64,000 nucleotides of DNA from JABMQW01 sp964439935 (GCA_964439935.1 CAYTPW010000014.1:1-64000); one strand, 5' to 3'. Counted from the stretch's first letter, positions 46,168 through 54,617 are shown. A program made the numbers and translations. The notes: generated from the letters alone by a model not told the origin.

Positions 46168-46998
46168 TTAACCAAAGAGTGAGAGTACTACTTGTGGCTG
46201 GGTGTTTGCCTGAACCAACGAAGACAAACCTGTTTGCTGTAAGATTTGCAGTTTCATGATTTCCATCTGCTCCGCAGCAAAGTCAGCATCCTCGATCACG
46301 CTTCGGGCTGATTCTGTATTGGCAATCGCAACAGCCAGATTTTCTTCTTTAGCAGCAAACCTGGTCTGATATTCACCAACCTTCTGAATAGCAGTCGATA
46401 AGGTCGTAATCGCCGTATCGACACTGTCAATTGCGGCACTGGCGCCAGCTGCCGTAGTAAGACTTACTGCACTGATACTCAGCGCGCTGGAATCAGCGTT
46501 ACTCAGCTTGACTTCCAGTTCATCGCCCGATCCGGCACCAGTATGGAATTTGATCCCGGTGGTCGCTTTAGATCCATTGATCAGATTCATACTATTAAAG
46601 GTTGTTTCACTTACAATGTCTTCCACTTCCGAGACCAGTGCTGTGACCTGGTTATGCAAAGCACTCCGTTGGGACTCGGAAAGTGAACCATCGGCAGCCT
46701 GAGTGGATTTTTCCTTCATGGTCTGTAACAGATCCATAATCGTCTGGTAACCACCTTCGGCAATGTTCAATACATTACGGGCGCTCCCAACATTACTCAG
46801 GGCTGCCTGCAGTCCACGTCCGCGAGCTTCCAGGCTCTTGGCAATCTGATAACCTGCCGGGTCATCACTAGCTGAATTGATTCGTTTACCACTTGCCAGC
46901 CGCATTTGGTGCATAGCAATATTGCTGTTTACTTTATTCAGGGATGACAGTGCCTGTAACGCTTGAACATTGGCACCAATTCTTGTTAAATCACCCAT
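46168..46998 (-). CDS. fliC1: flagellin (copy 1)
   Basis: 276 residues, only D0/D1 domains and no D2/D3 outer domains. N-terminus: RIGANVQALQALSSLNKVNS, LASGKRINSASDDPAGYQIA. C-terminus: DADFAAEQMEIMKLQILQQT, then QANTQPQVVLSLFG. Its last 25 residues differ from the two other copies (LSSLVQANTQ instead of LSALAQANQQ), so it is the most distinct paralogue. A sigma-28 promoter lies at 47109-47135 and a CsrA-like hairpin at 47020-47033. Symbol is positional only. Confidence 0.95.
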   Translation of the reverse strand: MGDLTRIGANVQALQALSSLNKVNSNIAMHQMRLASGKRINSASDDPAGYQIAKSLEARGRGLQAALSNVGSARNVLNIAEGGYQTIMDLLQTMKEKSTQAADGSLSESQRSALHNQVTALVSEVEDIVSETTFNSMNLINGSKATTGIKFHTGAGSGDELEVKLSNADSSALSISAVSLTTAAGASAAIDSVDTAITTLSTAIQKVGEYQTRFAAKEENLAVAIANTESARSVIEDADFAAEQMEIMKLQILQQTGLSSLVQANTQPQVVLSLFG

Positions 46999-47004
46999 GT
47001 TATA

Positions 47005-47033
47005 CCTCCGTGTTTAGTGTGGCATCCTTGCCA
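47005..47033 (-). promoter_or_regulatory. flagellin 1 leader hairpin and overlapping Shine-Dalgarno (CsrA-like sites)
   Basis: The leader RNA forms TGGCA-AGGA-TGCCA (47020-47033), placing AGGA in the loop, followed by ACACGGAGG at the ribosome site (47005-47013). GCAAGGATGC matches the CsrA SELEX core (CARGGAUG) in a hairpin loop. The stem differs from the two other flagellins by a compensating base pair (G-C for T-A). Confidence 0.6.
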
Positions 47034-47108
47034 AATTGGGCGGTTTTGGTACTTCTTGGTCATTGGGAACCGCCTGCTAACCAACTAACCAAACTTCTTT
47101 TCATCTAC

Positions 47109-47135
47109 AATATCGGTTTGGCAACAGTTAGCTTG
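47109..47135 (-). promoter_or_regulatory. sigma-28 promoter of flagellin 1
   Basis: Minus strand TCAA (47132-47135), 15-base spacer, ACCGATAT (47109-47116), against the FliA consensus TAAA-N15-GCCGATAA. It deviates at one -35 base and two -10 bases, making it the weakest match of the three flagellin promoters. The remaining 324-bp gap 46999-47322 is AT-rich and holds the flagellin 2 terminator. Confidence 0.7.
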
Positions 47136-47254
47136 AAAAATTGAAGTAATAGTTCCCTAAGTAAATTTTTCTTGAAAAATATTGTTTAAAATTCGATAAA
47201 AAAGAACAAAACTGAACAATCTACCCTTCGGCTTATGCCCGGTAATGAAAAACA

Positions 47255-47286
47255 AGATAGCCTCCGAAATCCATCGGAGACTATCT
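47255..47286 (-). terminator. intrinsic terminator of flagellin 2
   Basis: AGATAG-c-CTCCGA pairs with TCGGAG-a-CTATCT around a 6-base loop, followed on the minus strand by TGTTTTTC. It starts 37 bp after the flagellin 2 stop. Confidence 0.85.
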
Positions 47287-47322
47287 CGCTTTTGTGGTCA
47301 GCTCGACTAAGTTAATCCGGTT

Positions 47323-48153
47323 TTATTGAAATAAAGACAAGATCACCTGTGGTTGCTGGTTGGCCTGAGCCAAGGCTGACAGGGCTGTCTGCTGGATGAT
47401 CTGTAATTTCATTACTTCCATCTGCTCGGCAGCAAAATCCGCGTCTTCGATCAAGCTGCGTGCATTCTCTGTATTTGATATTGCCGTAGCCAGGTTATTT
47501 TCCTTGGCTGTCAGCCGGGTCTGGTATTCACCTACTTTCTGAATAGCAGTCGACAAGGTCGTAATCGCCGTATCGACGCTGTCAATCGCAGCACTGGCGC
47601 CAGCTGCGGTAGCAAGACTTACCGAACTGATACTCAACGCACTGGAATCGGCGTTACTCAACTTGACTTCCAGTTCATCACCGGAACCGGTTCCGGTATG
47701 GAATTTGATTCCGGTGCTTGCTTGAGCACCGTTGATTAAGCTGGTACCATTAAAAGTTGTCTCGGCTACGATATCTTCTACCTCAGCGACCAGTGCCGTT
47801 ACCTGGTTATTGATCGCAGAGCGCTGGGAATCAGAAAGTGATCCGTCCGCTGCCTGAGTGGCTTTCTCCTTCATCGTCTGCAGCAGATCCATAATTGTCT
47901 GGTAACCACCTTCGGCGATATTCAGCACATTTTTAGCGCTGCTGACATTATTCAAAGCTTTGGTCAATCCCCGCTGACGGCTCTCCAGGCTGCGAGCAAT
48001 CTGATAACCTGCCGGATCATCACTAGCTGAATTGATTTTCTTACCTGTTGCCAGTCGTAACTGGTGGGTAGCTATTTTTGCGTTTACGCGTGATAATGAA
48101 GCTAAAGCGCGCAGTGCTTGTGTATTGGCTCCGATTCTTGATAGGTCTCCCAT
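47323..48153 (-). CDS. fliC2: flagellin (copy 2)
   Basis: 276 residues, D0/D1 only. RIGANTQALRALASLSRVNA starts it and LSALAQANQQPQVILSLFQ ends it; the last 43 residues are identical to copy 3. The middle differs from copies 1 and 3 at several sites (VAEVEDIVAETTFNGTSLIN against VSEVEDIVSETTFNS). It has its own sigma-28 promoter, leader hairpin and terminator, so it is a single-gene unit. Confidence 0.95.
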   Translation of the reverse strand: MGDLSRIGANTQALRALASLSRVNAKIATHQLRLATGKKINSASDDPAGYQIARSLESRQRGLTKALNNVSSAKNVLNIAEGGYQTIMDLLQTMKEKATQAADGSLSDSQRSAINNQVTALVAEVEDIVAETTFNGTSLINGAQASTGIKFHTGTGSGDELEVKLSNADSSALSISSVSLATAAGASAAIDSVDTAITTLSTAIQKVGEYQTRLTAKENNLATAISNTENARSLIEDADFAAEQMEVMKLQIIQQTALSALAQANQQPQVILSLFQ

Positions 48154-48158
48154 AATAA

Positions 48159-48191
48159 CCTCCGTGTATTATGTTATTTGCATCCTTGCAA
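48159..48191 (-). promoter_or_regulatory. flagellin 2 leader hairpin and overlapping Shine-Dalgarno (CsrA-like sites)
   Basis: TTGCA-AGGA-TGCAA (48178-48191) with AGGA in the loop, then ACACGGAGG at the ribosome site (48159-48167), 25 bases from hairpin to ATG, exactly as in copy 3. The surrounding leader is nearly identical to that of copy 3. Confidence 0.6.
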
Positions 48192-48288
48192 TATTATTGT
48201 CAAGCAATAGATATAATTGAACCAGGACCACTGCCGGTTCATCTGAATTCTCTTGTTGCTTTGTCTGTGATTTTTCATCTCACTCATA

Positions 48289-48315
48289 ATATCGGCTAAA
48301 TTTCAGGAAACTTTA
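48289..48315 (-). promoter_or_regulatory. sigma-28 promoter of flagellin 2
   Basis: Minus strand TAAA (48312-48315), 15-base spacer, GCCGATAT (48289-48296): one mismatch to the FliA consensus. The 311-bp gap 48154-48464 also contains the terminator of the helix-turn-helix gene and no further gene. Confidence 0.85.
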
Positions 48316-48408
48316 GCAATATTTACTGAAAAACGATAAAATACAGCAAGGCGGGATAATGCCCGTGATGATTGGGCTTTGATACACAGTATATTATATA
48401 TAAGCAAA

Positions 48409-48436
48409 CGAGCCCATGGTTTTTGCCACGGGCTCG
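48409..48436 (-). terminator. terminator after the helix-turn-helix gene
   Basis: CGAGCCC-a-TGG pairs with CCA-c-GGGCTCG around a 6-base T-rich loop; on the minus strand it is followed by TTTGCTTATATA. It starts 28 bp after the small gene ends, immediately before the flagellin 2 promoter. Confidence 0.75.
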
Positions 48437-48464
48437 CTCGTACTTTTACTAGGCTCAGTTCAGT

Positions 48465-48656
48465 CTAGCCGATTTGCTTTAGTTTTTCCTGGAGTATTTC
48501 ATCAAACATGCGGTCGATATGCTCGCGCTTTACTTTCCATTGGCCACCGATTTTCAGGGCCGGAATTTTACCGCGTTGAACCAGGCGATAGACTGTCTGT
48601 TCCTTGATTTTCAAATAACCGGCAACATCTTTGATATCCATTATTCCATTAGACAT
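48465..48656 (-). CDS. excisionase-family helix-turn-helix protein
   Basis: 63 residues. MDIKDVAGYLKIKEQTVYRL followed by VQRGKIPALKIGGQWKVKRE is the classic excisionase/MerR-like winged helix (DNA-binding domain, excisionase family). A strong AAGGAGG ribosome site precedes the ATG. It starts 54 bp after flagellin 3 stops with no obvious terminator between, so it is probably co-transcribed from the sigma-28 promoter. No integrase is nearby, so a regulatory role, perhaps on flagellin or filament genes, is more likely than phage excision. Confidence 0.88.
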   Translation of the reverse strand: MSNGIMDIKDVAGYLKIKEQTVYRLVQRGKIPALKIGGQWKVKREHIDRMFDEILQEKLKQIG

Positions 48657-48710
48657 GGTTTATCCTCCTTCCCGGTAACTGTTTGGTCAATTACCAGGCG
48701 CTAAGGTTGT

Positions 48711-49541
48711 TTACTGGAATAATGAGAGTATTACCTGTGGTTGCTGGTTAGCCTGGGCTAATGCCGACAGCGCGGTCTGCTGAATGATCTGCAGCTTCAT
48801 CACCTCCATCTGTTCAGCAGCAAAATCAGCATCTTCAATCAGGCTGCGGGCATTCTCCGTGTTTGAGATCGCCGTAGCCAGATTCTCTTCTTTTGCTCCC
48901 AGGCGGGTTTGATATTCACCAACTTTCTGAATGGCGGTCGACAGAGTTGTGATCGCCGAATCAACACTATCAATTGCGGCACTGGCACCAGCTGCCGTAG
49001 TAAGGCTAACCGAACTAATGCTCAGAGCACTGGAATCGGCATTGCTCAGCTTGACCTCCAACTCATCACCAGAACCGGTTCCGGTATGGAATTTGATCCC
49101 GGTGGTCGCTTTTGATCCATTGATCAGATTTATACTATTAAAGGTTGTTTCACTCACAATGTCTTCCACTTCCGAGACCAGTGCTGAGACTTGGTTATGC
49201 AAAGCACTCCGTTGAGAATCGGAAAGCGATCCATCGGCAGCTTGAGTAGATTTTTCCTTCATGGTCTGTAACAGATCCATAATCGTCTGATAGCCACCTT
49301 CAGCAATATTCAGTACGTTCCGTGCACTGCTCACATTTGCCAGAGCTTTGGCTAAGCCACGCTGCCTAGACTCCAAACTACGTGCTATCTGATAGCCAGC
49401 TGGATCATCCGCAGCAGAATTAATCCGTTTACCCGTTGCCAGACGTAACTGGTGAACAGCTATCTTGCTGTTTACTTGAGAAAGGGATGAAAGCGCCTGC
49501 ATAGCTTGAATATTGGCACCTATACGAGAGAGATCTCCCAT
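48711..49541 (-). CDS. fliC3: flagellin (copy 3)
   Basis: 276 residues, D0/D1 only. Start RIGANIQAMQALSSLSQVNS. Its middle (HNQVSALVSEVEDIVSETTF, INLINGSKATTG) resembles copy 1, whereas its C-terminal 43 residues equal copy 2, giving a mosaic pattern that suggests gene conversion among the paralogues. It has the best-preserved sigma-28 promoter spacing and a CsrA-like leader hairpin, and is followed by the helix-turn-helix gene. Confidence 0.95.
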   Translation of the reverse strand: MGDLSRIGANIQAMQALSSLSQVNSKIAVHQLRLATGKRINSAADDPAGYQIARSLESRQRGLAKALANVSSARNVLNIAEGGYQTIMDLLQTMKEKSTQAADGSLSDSQRSALHNQVSALVSEVEDIVSETTFNSINLINGSKATTGIKFHTGTGSGDELEVKLSNADSSALSISSVSLTTAAGASAAIDSVDSAITTLSTAIQKVGEYQTRLGAKEENLATAISNTENARSLIEDADFAAEQMEVMKLQIIQQTALSALAQANQQPQVILSLFQ

Positions 49542-49546
49542 AATAA

Positions 49547-49579
49547 CCTCCGTGTATTATTTAATTTGCATCCTTGCAA
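49547..49579 (-). promoter_or_regulatory. flagellin 3 leader hairpin and overlapping Shine-Dalgarno (CsrA-like sites)
   Basis: TTGCA-AGGA-TGCAA (49566-49579) followed by ACACGGAGG (49547-49555) before the ATG. Same layout as the other two flagellins; in Bacillus subtilis CsrA represses the flagellin gene hag through a pair of leader sites, one covering the Shine-Dalgarno. Confidence 0.6.
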
Positions 49580-49679
49580 TGTTAAGTGGTCTGTATGTGT
49601 CTTGGATTGACCATGACCACGCTGGTCAATCTGCATTCCAGGTTTTTCAAAACCAGAATTCGTTTCTATTTCATATACA

Positions 49680-49706
49680 TTATCGGTTAATCCTGGTATA
49701 TCTTTA
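49680..49706 (-). promoter_or_regulatory. sigma-28 promoter of flagellin 3
   Basis: Minus strand TAAA (49703-49706), exactly 15 bases, ACCGATAA (49680-49687): one mismatch to TAAA-N15-GCCGATAA. The leader is about 130 bases. The 328-bp gap 49542-49869 also has an AATATTTACCCGG motif (49729-49741) and an inverted repeat near 49846-49861, but no gene. Confidence 0.85.
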
Positions 49707-49869
49707 ATAAAAAATGATAATAATGAATAATATTTACCCGGAATTCCCTAAATACCAGTGACAATCGAGGAATACAATAATATTCGGTAATCATTACAAT
49801 TGCAGCTAATGACGGATTGGAAATGAGATTTACCAGTCCCGGTTTCATTACCGGTGCCGGCTTTAAAGA

Positions 49870-51927
49870 TTAGAATTCTTGTCGAAGACTTTCAATTACA
49901 GACTGGATCACTGGCTCCCACTGACAATCACGGGATTGACGGAAGAGACGCATCGTAGGGTACCAGGGACTGTCTTCCCGTTCGAACAACCAGCGCCAGT
50001 CAGACTGATAGGGTAGCAAGACCCACACTTTATGGCCGAGTGCACCGGCAAGATGAGCCACCGCAGTATCGACGGTAATTATTAAATCAAGCTTATTCAT
50101 AAGCTGCGCAGTGGCCATGAAATCAGTCAGGTGATCTCCCATATCATAGATCTTAGAACTACCTGGCATGTCTTTCAAATCAGCCCGGCGAGAGCCCAAC
50201 TGTAAGCTGAATAAGCGGATTCCATCATTATCCTCAAGCGGTTTAAACATCGATAATGGTATGGAGCGGTTATGATCATTTTCATGACTGGGACTACCAG
50301 CCCAGCTGATTCCGATCTTATAACCGTTACTGTTTTTAATAGGCGCTGCCTCCAATTCCGTGTTACCGGAAGTGGTAGCTATATAAGGTATTGTCGTAGG
50401 GATTGATCCGCTGTCAGATAAGAAGTAGCGGGGAATACTGAGCAGTGGTATCTGATAATCGAAATCATCGAATTCCGATCCTGCTTCAATAACGCGATCA
50501 ATCTCAGACATTGATTGGATCAGCGCTACCAGCGGCGGCTGTACTTCAACAACAACTTTTTTAAAAAATAGTTTAACTTGACTGATAAAGCGGATAAACT
50601 GAATTGTATCACCAAAACCCTGCTCCGCCCAGATAAACAACGTACTGTTTAGGTGTGGTTTGCCATCCCAAACGGGTTGAGTATAATTACGTTTGATATT
50701 TTTGAAATCACTTTTTTGCCACCGCCATTCGTAAGCTTCAAATCCACGCTTTAGTTTGCCGGAATACAAATCAAGTAAGGCCTGGTTCCAGTTGGCGTGA
50801 ATATCTTCTGGGTACTTCGATAAGGCCTGGTGATTATATTTTACCGCACCATTCAGGTCATGATCAGCCAGACATACGGCAGACATATTAACATAGGCCA
50901 TATTGAAATCAGGATCAATTTTGAGCACCTGTTGAAAAGTGGATTTGGCTTCAGCAAAGCGGTTCAATTTCAATAATAGATTTCCATAATTATTCAGATA
51001 AACAGGGTTGCCCGGTTCGAAGTCCAGGGCACGCTCAACCATTTTTAACCCACTGCTAAAATTCCCAAGCTCGCGATAGACACCGCCAAGATTACCCAGA
51101 ACCTCGTGATAATCAGGTTTTAGTTTGATGGCCTGCTGGTATATATCAACTGCTTCATCCAGCCGATTCATATTCTGTAATAATATTCCTGTCCGCGCCA
51201 ATAATACCGGATTATCCGGATCAAACATTTGTGCTTTCTCTAAATTGATCAGGGCAGTCGAAAAATCATTGGTGAGCTGGTACACAATTCCTAATCGATG
51301 GTAGGCATCGGCAAAGTCTGGCTGCATTTCAATCACCCGGTTGTAAAACAGGATTGCTTCCGGATAACGCTCTAGCTCTTGGCAGATTTCACCGCTATAA
51401 TGAGTTGCCCAGAAATGATCAGGTTGGTTTTTTAAAGTTATCGTATAATTTTCGAGCGCTTCTGGATAGCAATTTAAACGCTGAAAAGCACGACCCAAAT
51501 TATACTTGATGTCAGCGTTATCGGGTTCGAGTCGGACTGCCAGGCGATAGGATTTTAAGGCTTCTGAATAGTCTGCGGCTGAGAAATAGGCATTACCCAA
51601 GTTCTGGTAATAAATCGATATACCTGGTTTCAGGGCAATTGCCCGCAATATTTTACGAATAGCCTGCTCATTGTTACCTGATTGATATTCGCTTACACCA
51701 AGCAAATGGTGGGCATCGGCCTGTTTAGGATCAAGGAGCAGTACTTTGCGATAATAGTCCCTGGCTGCAGGGATATCACCTGAATTATGGCTTGAGATGC
51801 CACGATTCAATAATGCAGTAGTTCTTGAATTTCCTTTTGCCAAAACAGTCAGGTTTGTTTTACAAAAACTAATCCGTTTTTCAAGGCCAGCGACAGCAAG
51901 ATCGATGGAATATCCGCTTGCATGCAA
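49870..51927 (-). CDS. TPR protein with C-terminal glycosyltransferase-like domain
   Basis: Up to 685 residues. About ten TPR repeats (roughly 40-390, e.g. PDNADIKYNLGRAFQRLNCY) precede a GT-B-type domain (410-685) with YKIGISWAGSPSHEND, LDLIITVDTAVAHLAGALG and KVWVLLPYQSDWRWL, like GT9 heptosyltransferases and TPR-linked transferases. The ATG at 51927 overlaps the upstream gene by 79 bp; a TTG at 51843 just after that gene's stop is possible. Directly upstream of the flagellin genes, it is a candidate flagellin glycosyltransferase; substrate unknown. Confidence 0.85.
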   Translation of the reverse strand: MHASGYSIDLAVAGLEKRISFCKTNLTVLAKGNSRTTALLNRGISSHNSGDIPAARDYYRKVLLLDPKQADAHHLLGVSEYQSGNNEQAIRKILRAIALKPGISIYYQNLGNAYFSAADYSEALKSYRLAVRLEPDNADIKYNLGRAFQRLNCYPEALENYTITLKNQPDHFWATHYSGEICQELERYPEAILFYNRVIEMQPDFADAYHRLGIVYQLTNDFSTALINLEKAQMFDPDNPVLLARTGILLQNMNRLDEAVDIYQQAIKLKPDYHEVLGNLGGVYRELGNFSSGLKMVERALDFEPGNPVYLNNYGNLLLKLNRFAEAKSTFQQVLKIDPDFNMAYVNMSAVCLADHDLNGAVKYNHQALSKYPEDIHANWNQALLDLYSGKLKRGFEAYEWRWQKSDFKNIKRNYTQPVWDGKPHLNSTLFIWAEQGFGDTIQFIRFISQVKLFFKKVVVEVQPPLVALIQSMSEIDRVIEAGSEFDDFDYQIPLLSIPRYFLSDSGSIPTTIPYIATTSGNTELEAAPIKNSNGYKIGISWAGSPSHENDHNRSIPLSMFKPLEDNDGIRLFSLQLGSRRADLKDMPGSSKIYDMGDHLTDFMATAQLMNKLDLIITVDTAVAHLAGALGHKVWVLLPYQSDWRWLFEREDSPWYPTMRLFRQSRDCQWEPVIQSVIESLRQEF

Positions 51928-53453
51928 GCTGCTGCAGTACCGGTATCCCGGACAAGCTTTAACAATCGAACCAGCATTACAGGATTAACCGATTTCATTA
52001 GCAGAGCCATCTGGGGTAGTGAATATGGCGCAGAAAGATAGTCTTTCCCAGCTGCGGTCAGACTCACAGTTTGGTCTTTCCAAACAGCGGTTGGATGATC
52101 AGAAAATAATTCGAGTAAATTCCAGTGGCCGGGATAATCTTCACTGGTAAAATCACGAAAGCCGGTTTTTCCTGTATTGAGTCGATCGCACAGCAATTGC
52201 CCCAAACGCTCACTGGCAGCGGTTGATGAATAGGCAGCGACAGCCGACACAGCAGCATTACTCAATTCCCGCCAGCTATCACGATTATTATATAAGTACA
52301 GCAGATGTTCGGCTGCCTGCCGCGGATCAATACTAACCCCGGCAGCCCACCACCCATGATAGGTGGCTTCACTTACAATATTCTGTGCCTGGTATAATCT
52401 ATCCGGTATTACTGTCGCTAGGGTGGGCAACAGAATACCATCCTCCTGATGCCTGACTAAAGATCTAAACCCATTCCAATCTGCCACCACCGGAACACAA
52501 CCATGATGCTTTGCTTCCAGTACTGCCAGTCCAAATGTCTCCTGGTAGTTATCCGCCGGCAGGAACATAACATGACTTTCCTGGTAAAGTTGCGCTTTCT
52601 CGGCCTCGCTGACTGAAACCCGGATGTCAACTCCCAGGGGGACTAGTATTTTTTGAAGTAAATTGATATAGGCTTGGTTATCACCACCACCCGCCACTAC
52701 AAACCGAATGTTGTTCGGATTGGGCAAATGGTTGATGATGCCTCCCAGCACCAGCAGATCGGCTTTAGTTTGCCAATCCAGTCGTCCCAGCGACAGAACC
52801 TGAAAAGGTTCAGCCGGTTTTTCAGGTCGGATGGCATTTTGCTCTTCAGTTTCATAAGTTAGTGGAAATAGAATCCGTGCCGGTCCCAAGGGAGAGGCAT
52901 CCAGAGCAGAACCGGTTTTTGCAAACATATTTTCTATGGCAGTAATCGCGCTCGATGAAGTACATAAAATACCATCTCGCTCGGTAGGACCGGCTGCCAG
53001 TATTCGGAAAATATCAGCGGTATAGCGCTGATAACTCAGGCTATGAGTCCACCCGTAGACCGCTGCTGTAAGTCCCTGCCGATTCCTGAAATCAATCCAA
53101 TCGGGAAAATCCGCAATAAAATCCGAACAAAAAATAGCCCGGACATTGAATTTTTTTCCCGCTTCGATCAGATCAGGAAGCGAATTGAGTACATATAATT
53201 TATTTTTTATGCTGACCGGCAAATCCAAACAGCGGAAAAAATTTTCCGGGGTAGTTGTGAGAATGCGCTCGATCTGTTCGCAATGAAATAATGCTTTCAG
53301 TAAGCTGCGATTTGCTATCGCCCGGCCAAAATACCCTTCCTCATCTAGTGAAAAATTATCACCGAGCAATACTGTGAAGCGTTTCGTCAGCTCACCCAGA
53401 GGTTCACTCATTTGGCGGATACAATCATATAATATGAATTGTGCAAGTTTCAT
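51849..53453 (-). CDS. GT4-family glycosyltransferase
   Basis: 534 residues, no signal peptide. The donor-binding half contains FQVLSLGRLDWQTKADLLVL, NIRFVVAGGGDNQAYINLLQ and the E-x7-E motif in QETFGLAVLEAKHHGCVPVV, typical of GT-B family 4 enzymes. A C-terminal helical region of about 130 residues is not assigned. It overlaps the TPR transferase gene and lies upstream of three flagellins, suggesting a flagellin or surface glycan pathway (inference). Confidence 0.85.
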   Translation of the reverse strand: MKLAQFILYDCIRQMSEPLGELTKRFTVLLGDNFSLDEEGYFGRAIANRSLLKALFHCEQIERILTTTPENFFRCLDLPVSIKNKLYVLNSLPDLIEAGKKFNVRAIFCSDFIADFPDWIDFRNRQGLTAAVYGWTHSLSYQRYTADIFRILAAGPTERDGILCTSSSAITAIENMFAKTGSALDASPLGPARILFPLTYETEEQNAIRPEKPAEPFQVLSLGRLDWQTKADLLVLGGIINHLPNPNNIRFVVAGGGDNQAYINLLQKILVPLGVDIRVSVSEAEKAQLYQESHVMFLPADNYQETFGLAVLEAKHHGCVPVVADWNGFRSLVRHQEDGILLPTLATVIPDRLYQAQNIVSEATYHGWWAAGVSIDPRQAAEHLLYLYNNRDSWRELSNAAVSAVAAYSSTAASERLGQLLCDRLNTGKTGFRDFTSEDYPGHWNLLELFSDHPTAVWKDQTVSLTAAGKDYLSAPYSLPQMALLMKSVNPVMLVRLLKLVRDTGTAAACMQADIPSILLSLALKNGLVFVKQT

Positions 53454-53659
53454 GCCTTCATATCATACAAAAAACCATGTGGGTCAGAATGCTCCGTACT
53501 GATTAATAATTGAAATTAATAAATGACAATAGTTGATTTGGAGTAAATTCCTCTAGTATATGTTTAGCTGGAAGGATTTCTGAGCAGGTGATTTACTGCA
53601 TTAAAAATTTAAATATCCATTATGGAATTCAATTTCCATCTGGTACTGTGAGGTTAATA

Positions 53660-54427
53660 ATGTCAACAAAAATTCGTATACTTACTTTCCTCTTGCTGGT
53701 AATGAGCATGAGCTTAAATCTACTCCCTGGGCAGGAAACAGGTATGGTAGTTATTCCAGGTGGTGAATTCAGCATGGGGAAGAGCAGCATCAGTAAGACT
53801 AATTATAAACCGCGGCATCAGGTGATCCTGGATTCATTTCTGATTGACCGGCATGAAGTTACCAACGGTGAATATCTTCAATTTTGCACCGCTACCGACC
53901 ACAGGCTACCAGAATTCTGGAATGTTGACATTTTTCGCTGCGGTGAAAAATATACCAATTATCCGGTTGTCGGGGTGAATTGGTCCGATGCCACTAAATA
54001 CGCCAAATGGGCAGGAAAACGTCTGCCCACCGAGGCTGAATGGGAATATGCCGCGCGCGGTGGATTGACAGGAAAGGATTACCCTAATGGCAACGACTGG
54101 AATAAATCCTCACCTGCTAACCAACCGGGAAACTGGATCAATCGAATTGAACCAGTGGGACAATTTGAAGCGAATGGATTTGGCCTGCATGATATGGCTG
54201 GAAATGTCTGGGAATGGACCGCTGACAACTACGAGGGAGATTATTATTCAACCAGCCCGAAAATAAATCCGCCGGGTCCGGACCATGGTACCGGTCGAGT
54301 GATTCGCGGAGGCAGCTGGCATTCCGGACCGGGTTGCAAAAAAGTATATTACCGCAGTAGTATGTCTGCCAACTGGGTCGATTTCGCGATTGGTTTTCGC
54401 TGCGTAAGGGATATTGATTCTGAGTAA
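53660..54427 (+). CDS. secreted FGE-sulfatase-fold (SUMF1-like) protein
   Basis: 255 residues from the ATG at 53660, which gives a signal peptide (IRILTFLLLVMSMSLNLLPG); an in-frame ATG at 53588 is less likely. The fold signatures are VVIPGGEFSMGKSSIS, HEVTNGEYLQFC, VGVNWSDATKYAKWAGKRLP, TEAEWEYAARGG, NVWEWTADNY, RVIRGGSWHSGPGC and FRCVRD. True formylglycine-generating enzymes need two cysteines in the GGSYMC-x4-C region; here the first is Ser, so it is probably a non-catalytic or binding member. A terminator follows at 54590. Confidence 0.88.
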   Translation: MSTKIRILTFLLLVMSMSLNLLPGQETGMVVIPGGEFSMGKSSISKTNYKPRHQVILDSFLIDRHEVTNGEYLQFCTATDHRLPEFWNVDIFRCGEKYTNYPVVGVNWSDATKYAKWAGKRLPTEAEWEYAARGGLTGKDYPNGNDWNKSSPANQPGNWINRIEPVGQFEANGFGLHDMAGNVWEWTADNYEGDYYSTSPKINPPGPDHGTGRVIRGGSWHSGPGCKKVYYRSSMSANWVDFAIGFRCVRDIDSE

Positions 54428-54589
54428 TAGTTATACCAGCATATACGAATAAAGAACCCAATCCTAATTCCAAAAATTAATGCCGGCAGGGATCCCGCTG
54501 ATATTTTCTTTTTATATAACTGTACCCAACTGATTTTGAGCCCGTCTGATTTTTAACGATTATATTCAACTTCAATGCAATAGGAATGA

Positions 54590-54617
54590 AAAAGCTCTGC
54601 TTATTGGCAGAGCTTTT
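54590..54617 (+). terminator. bidirectional intrinsic terminator
   Basis: AAAAGCTCTGC pairs perfectly with GCAGAGCTTTT around a 6-base loop, with T-runs on both strands. It lies between the plus-strand FGE-like gene and the convergent minus-strand lipoprotein gene and can serve both. Confidence 0.9.

Noticed and set aside
48465..48656. Mobile element or prophage remnant based on the excisionase-type gene
   Set aside because: No integrase, attachment repeats or other phage genes are visible nearby; the gene is embedded in a flagellin cluster.
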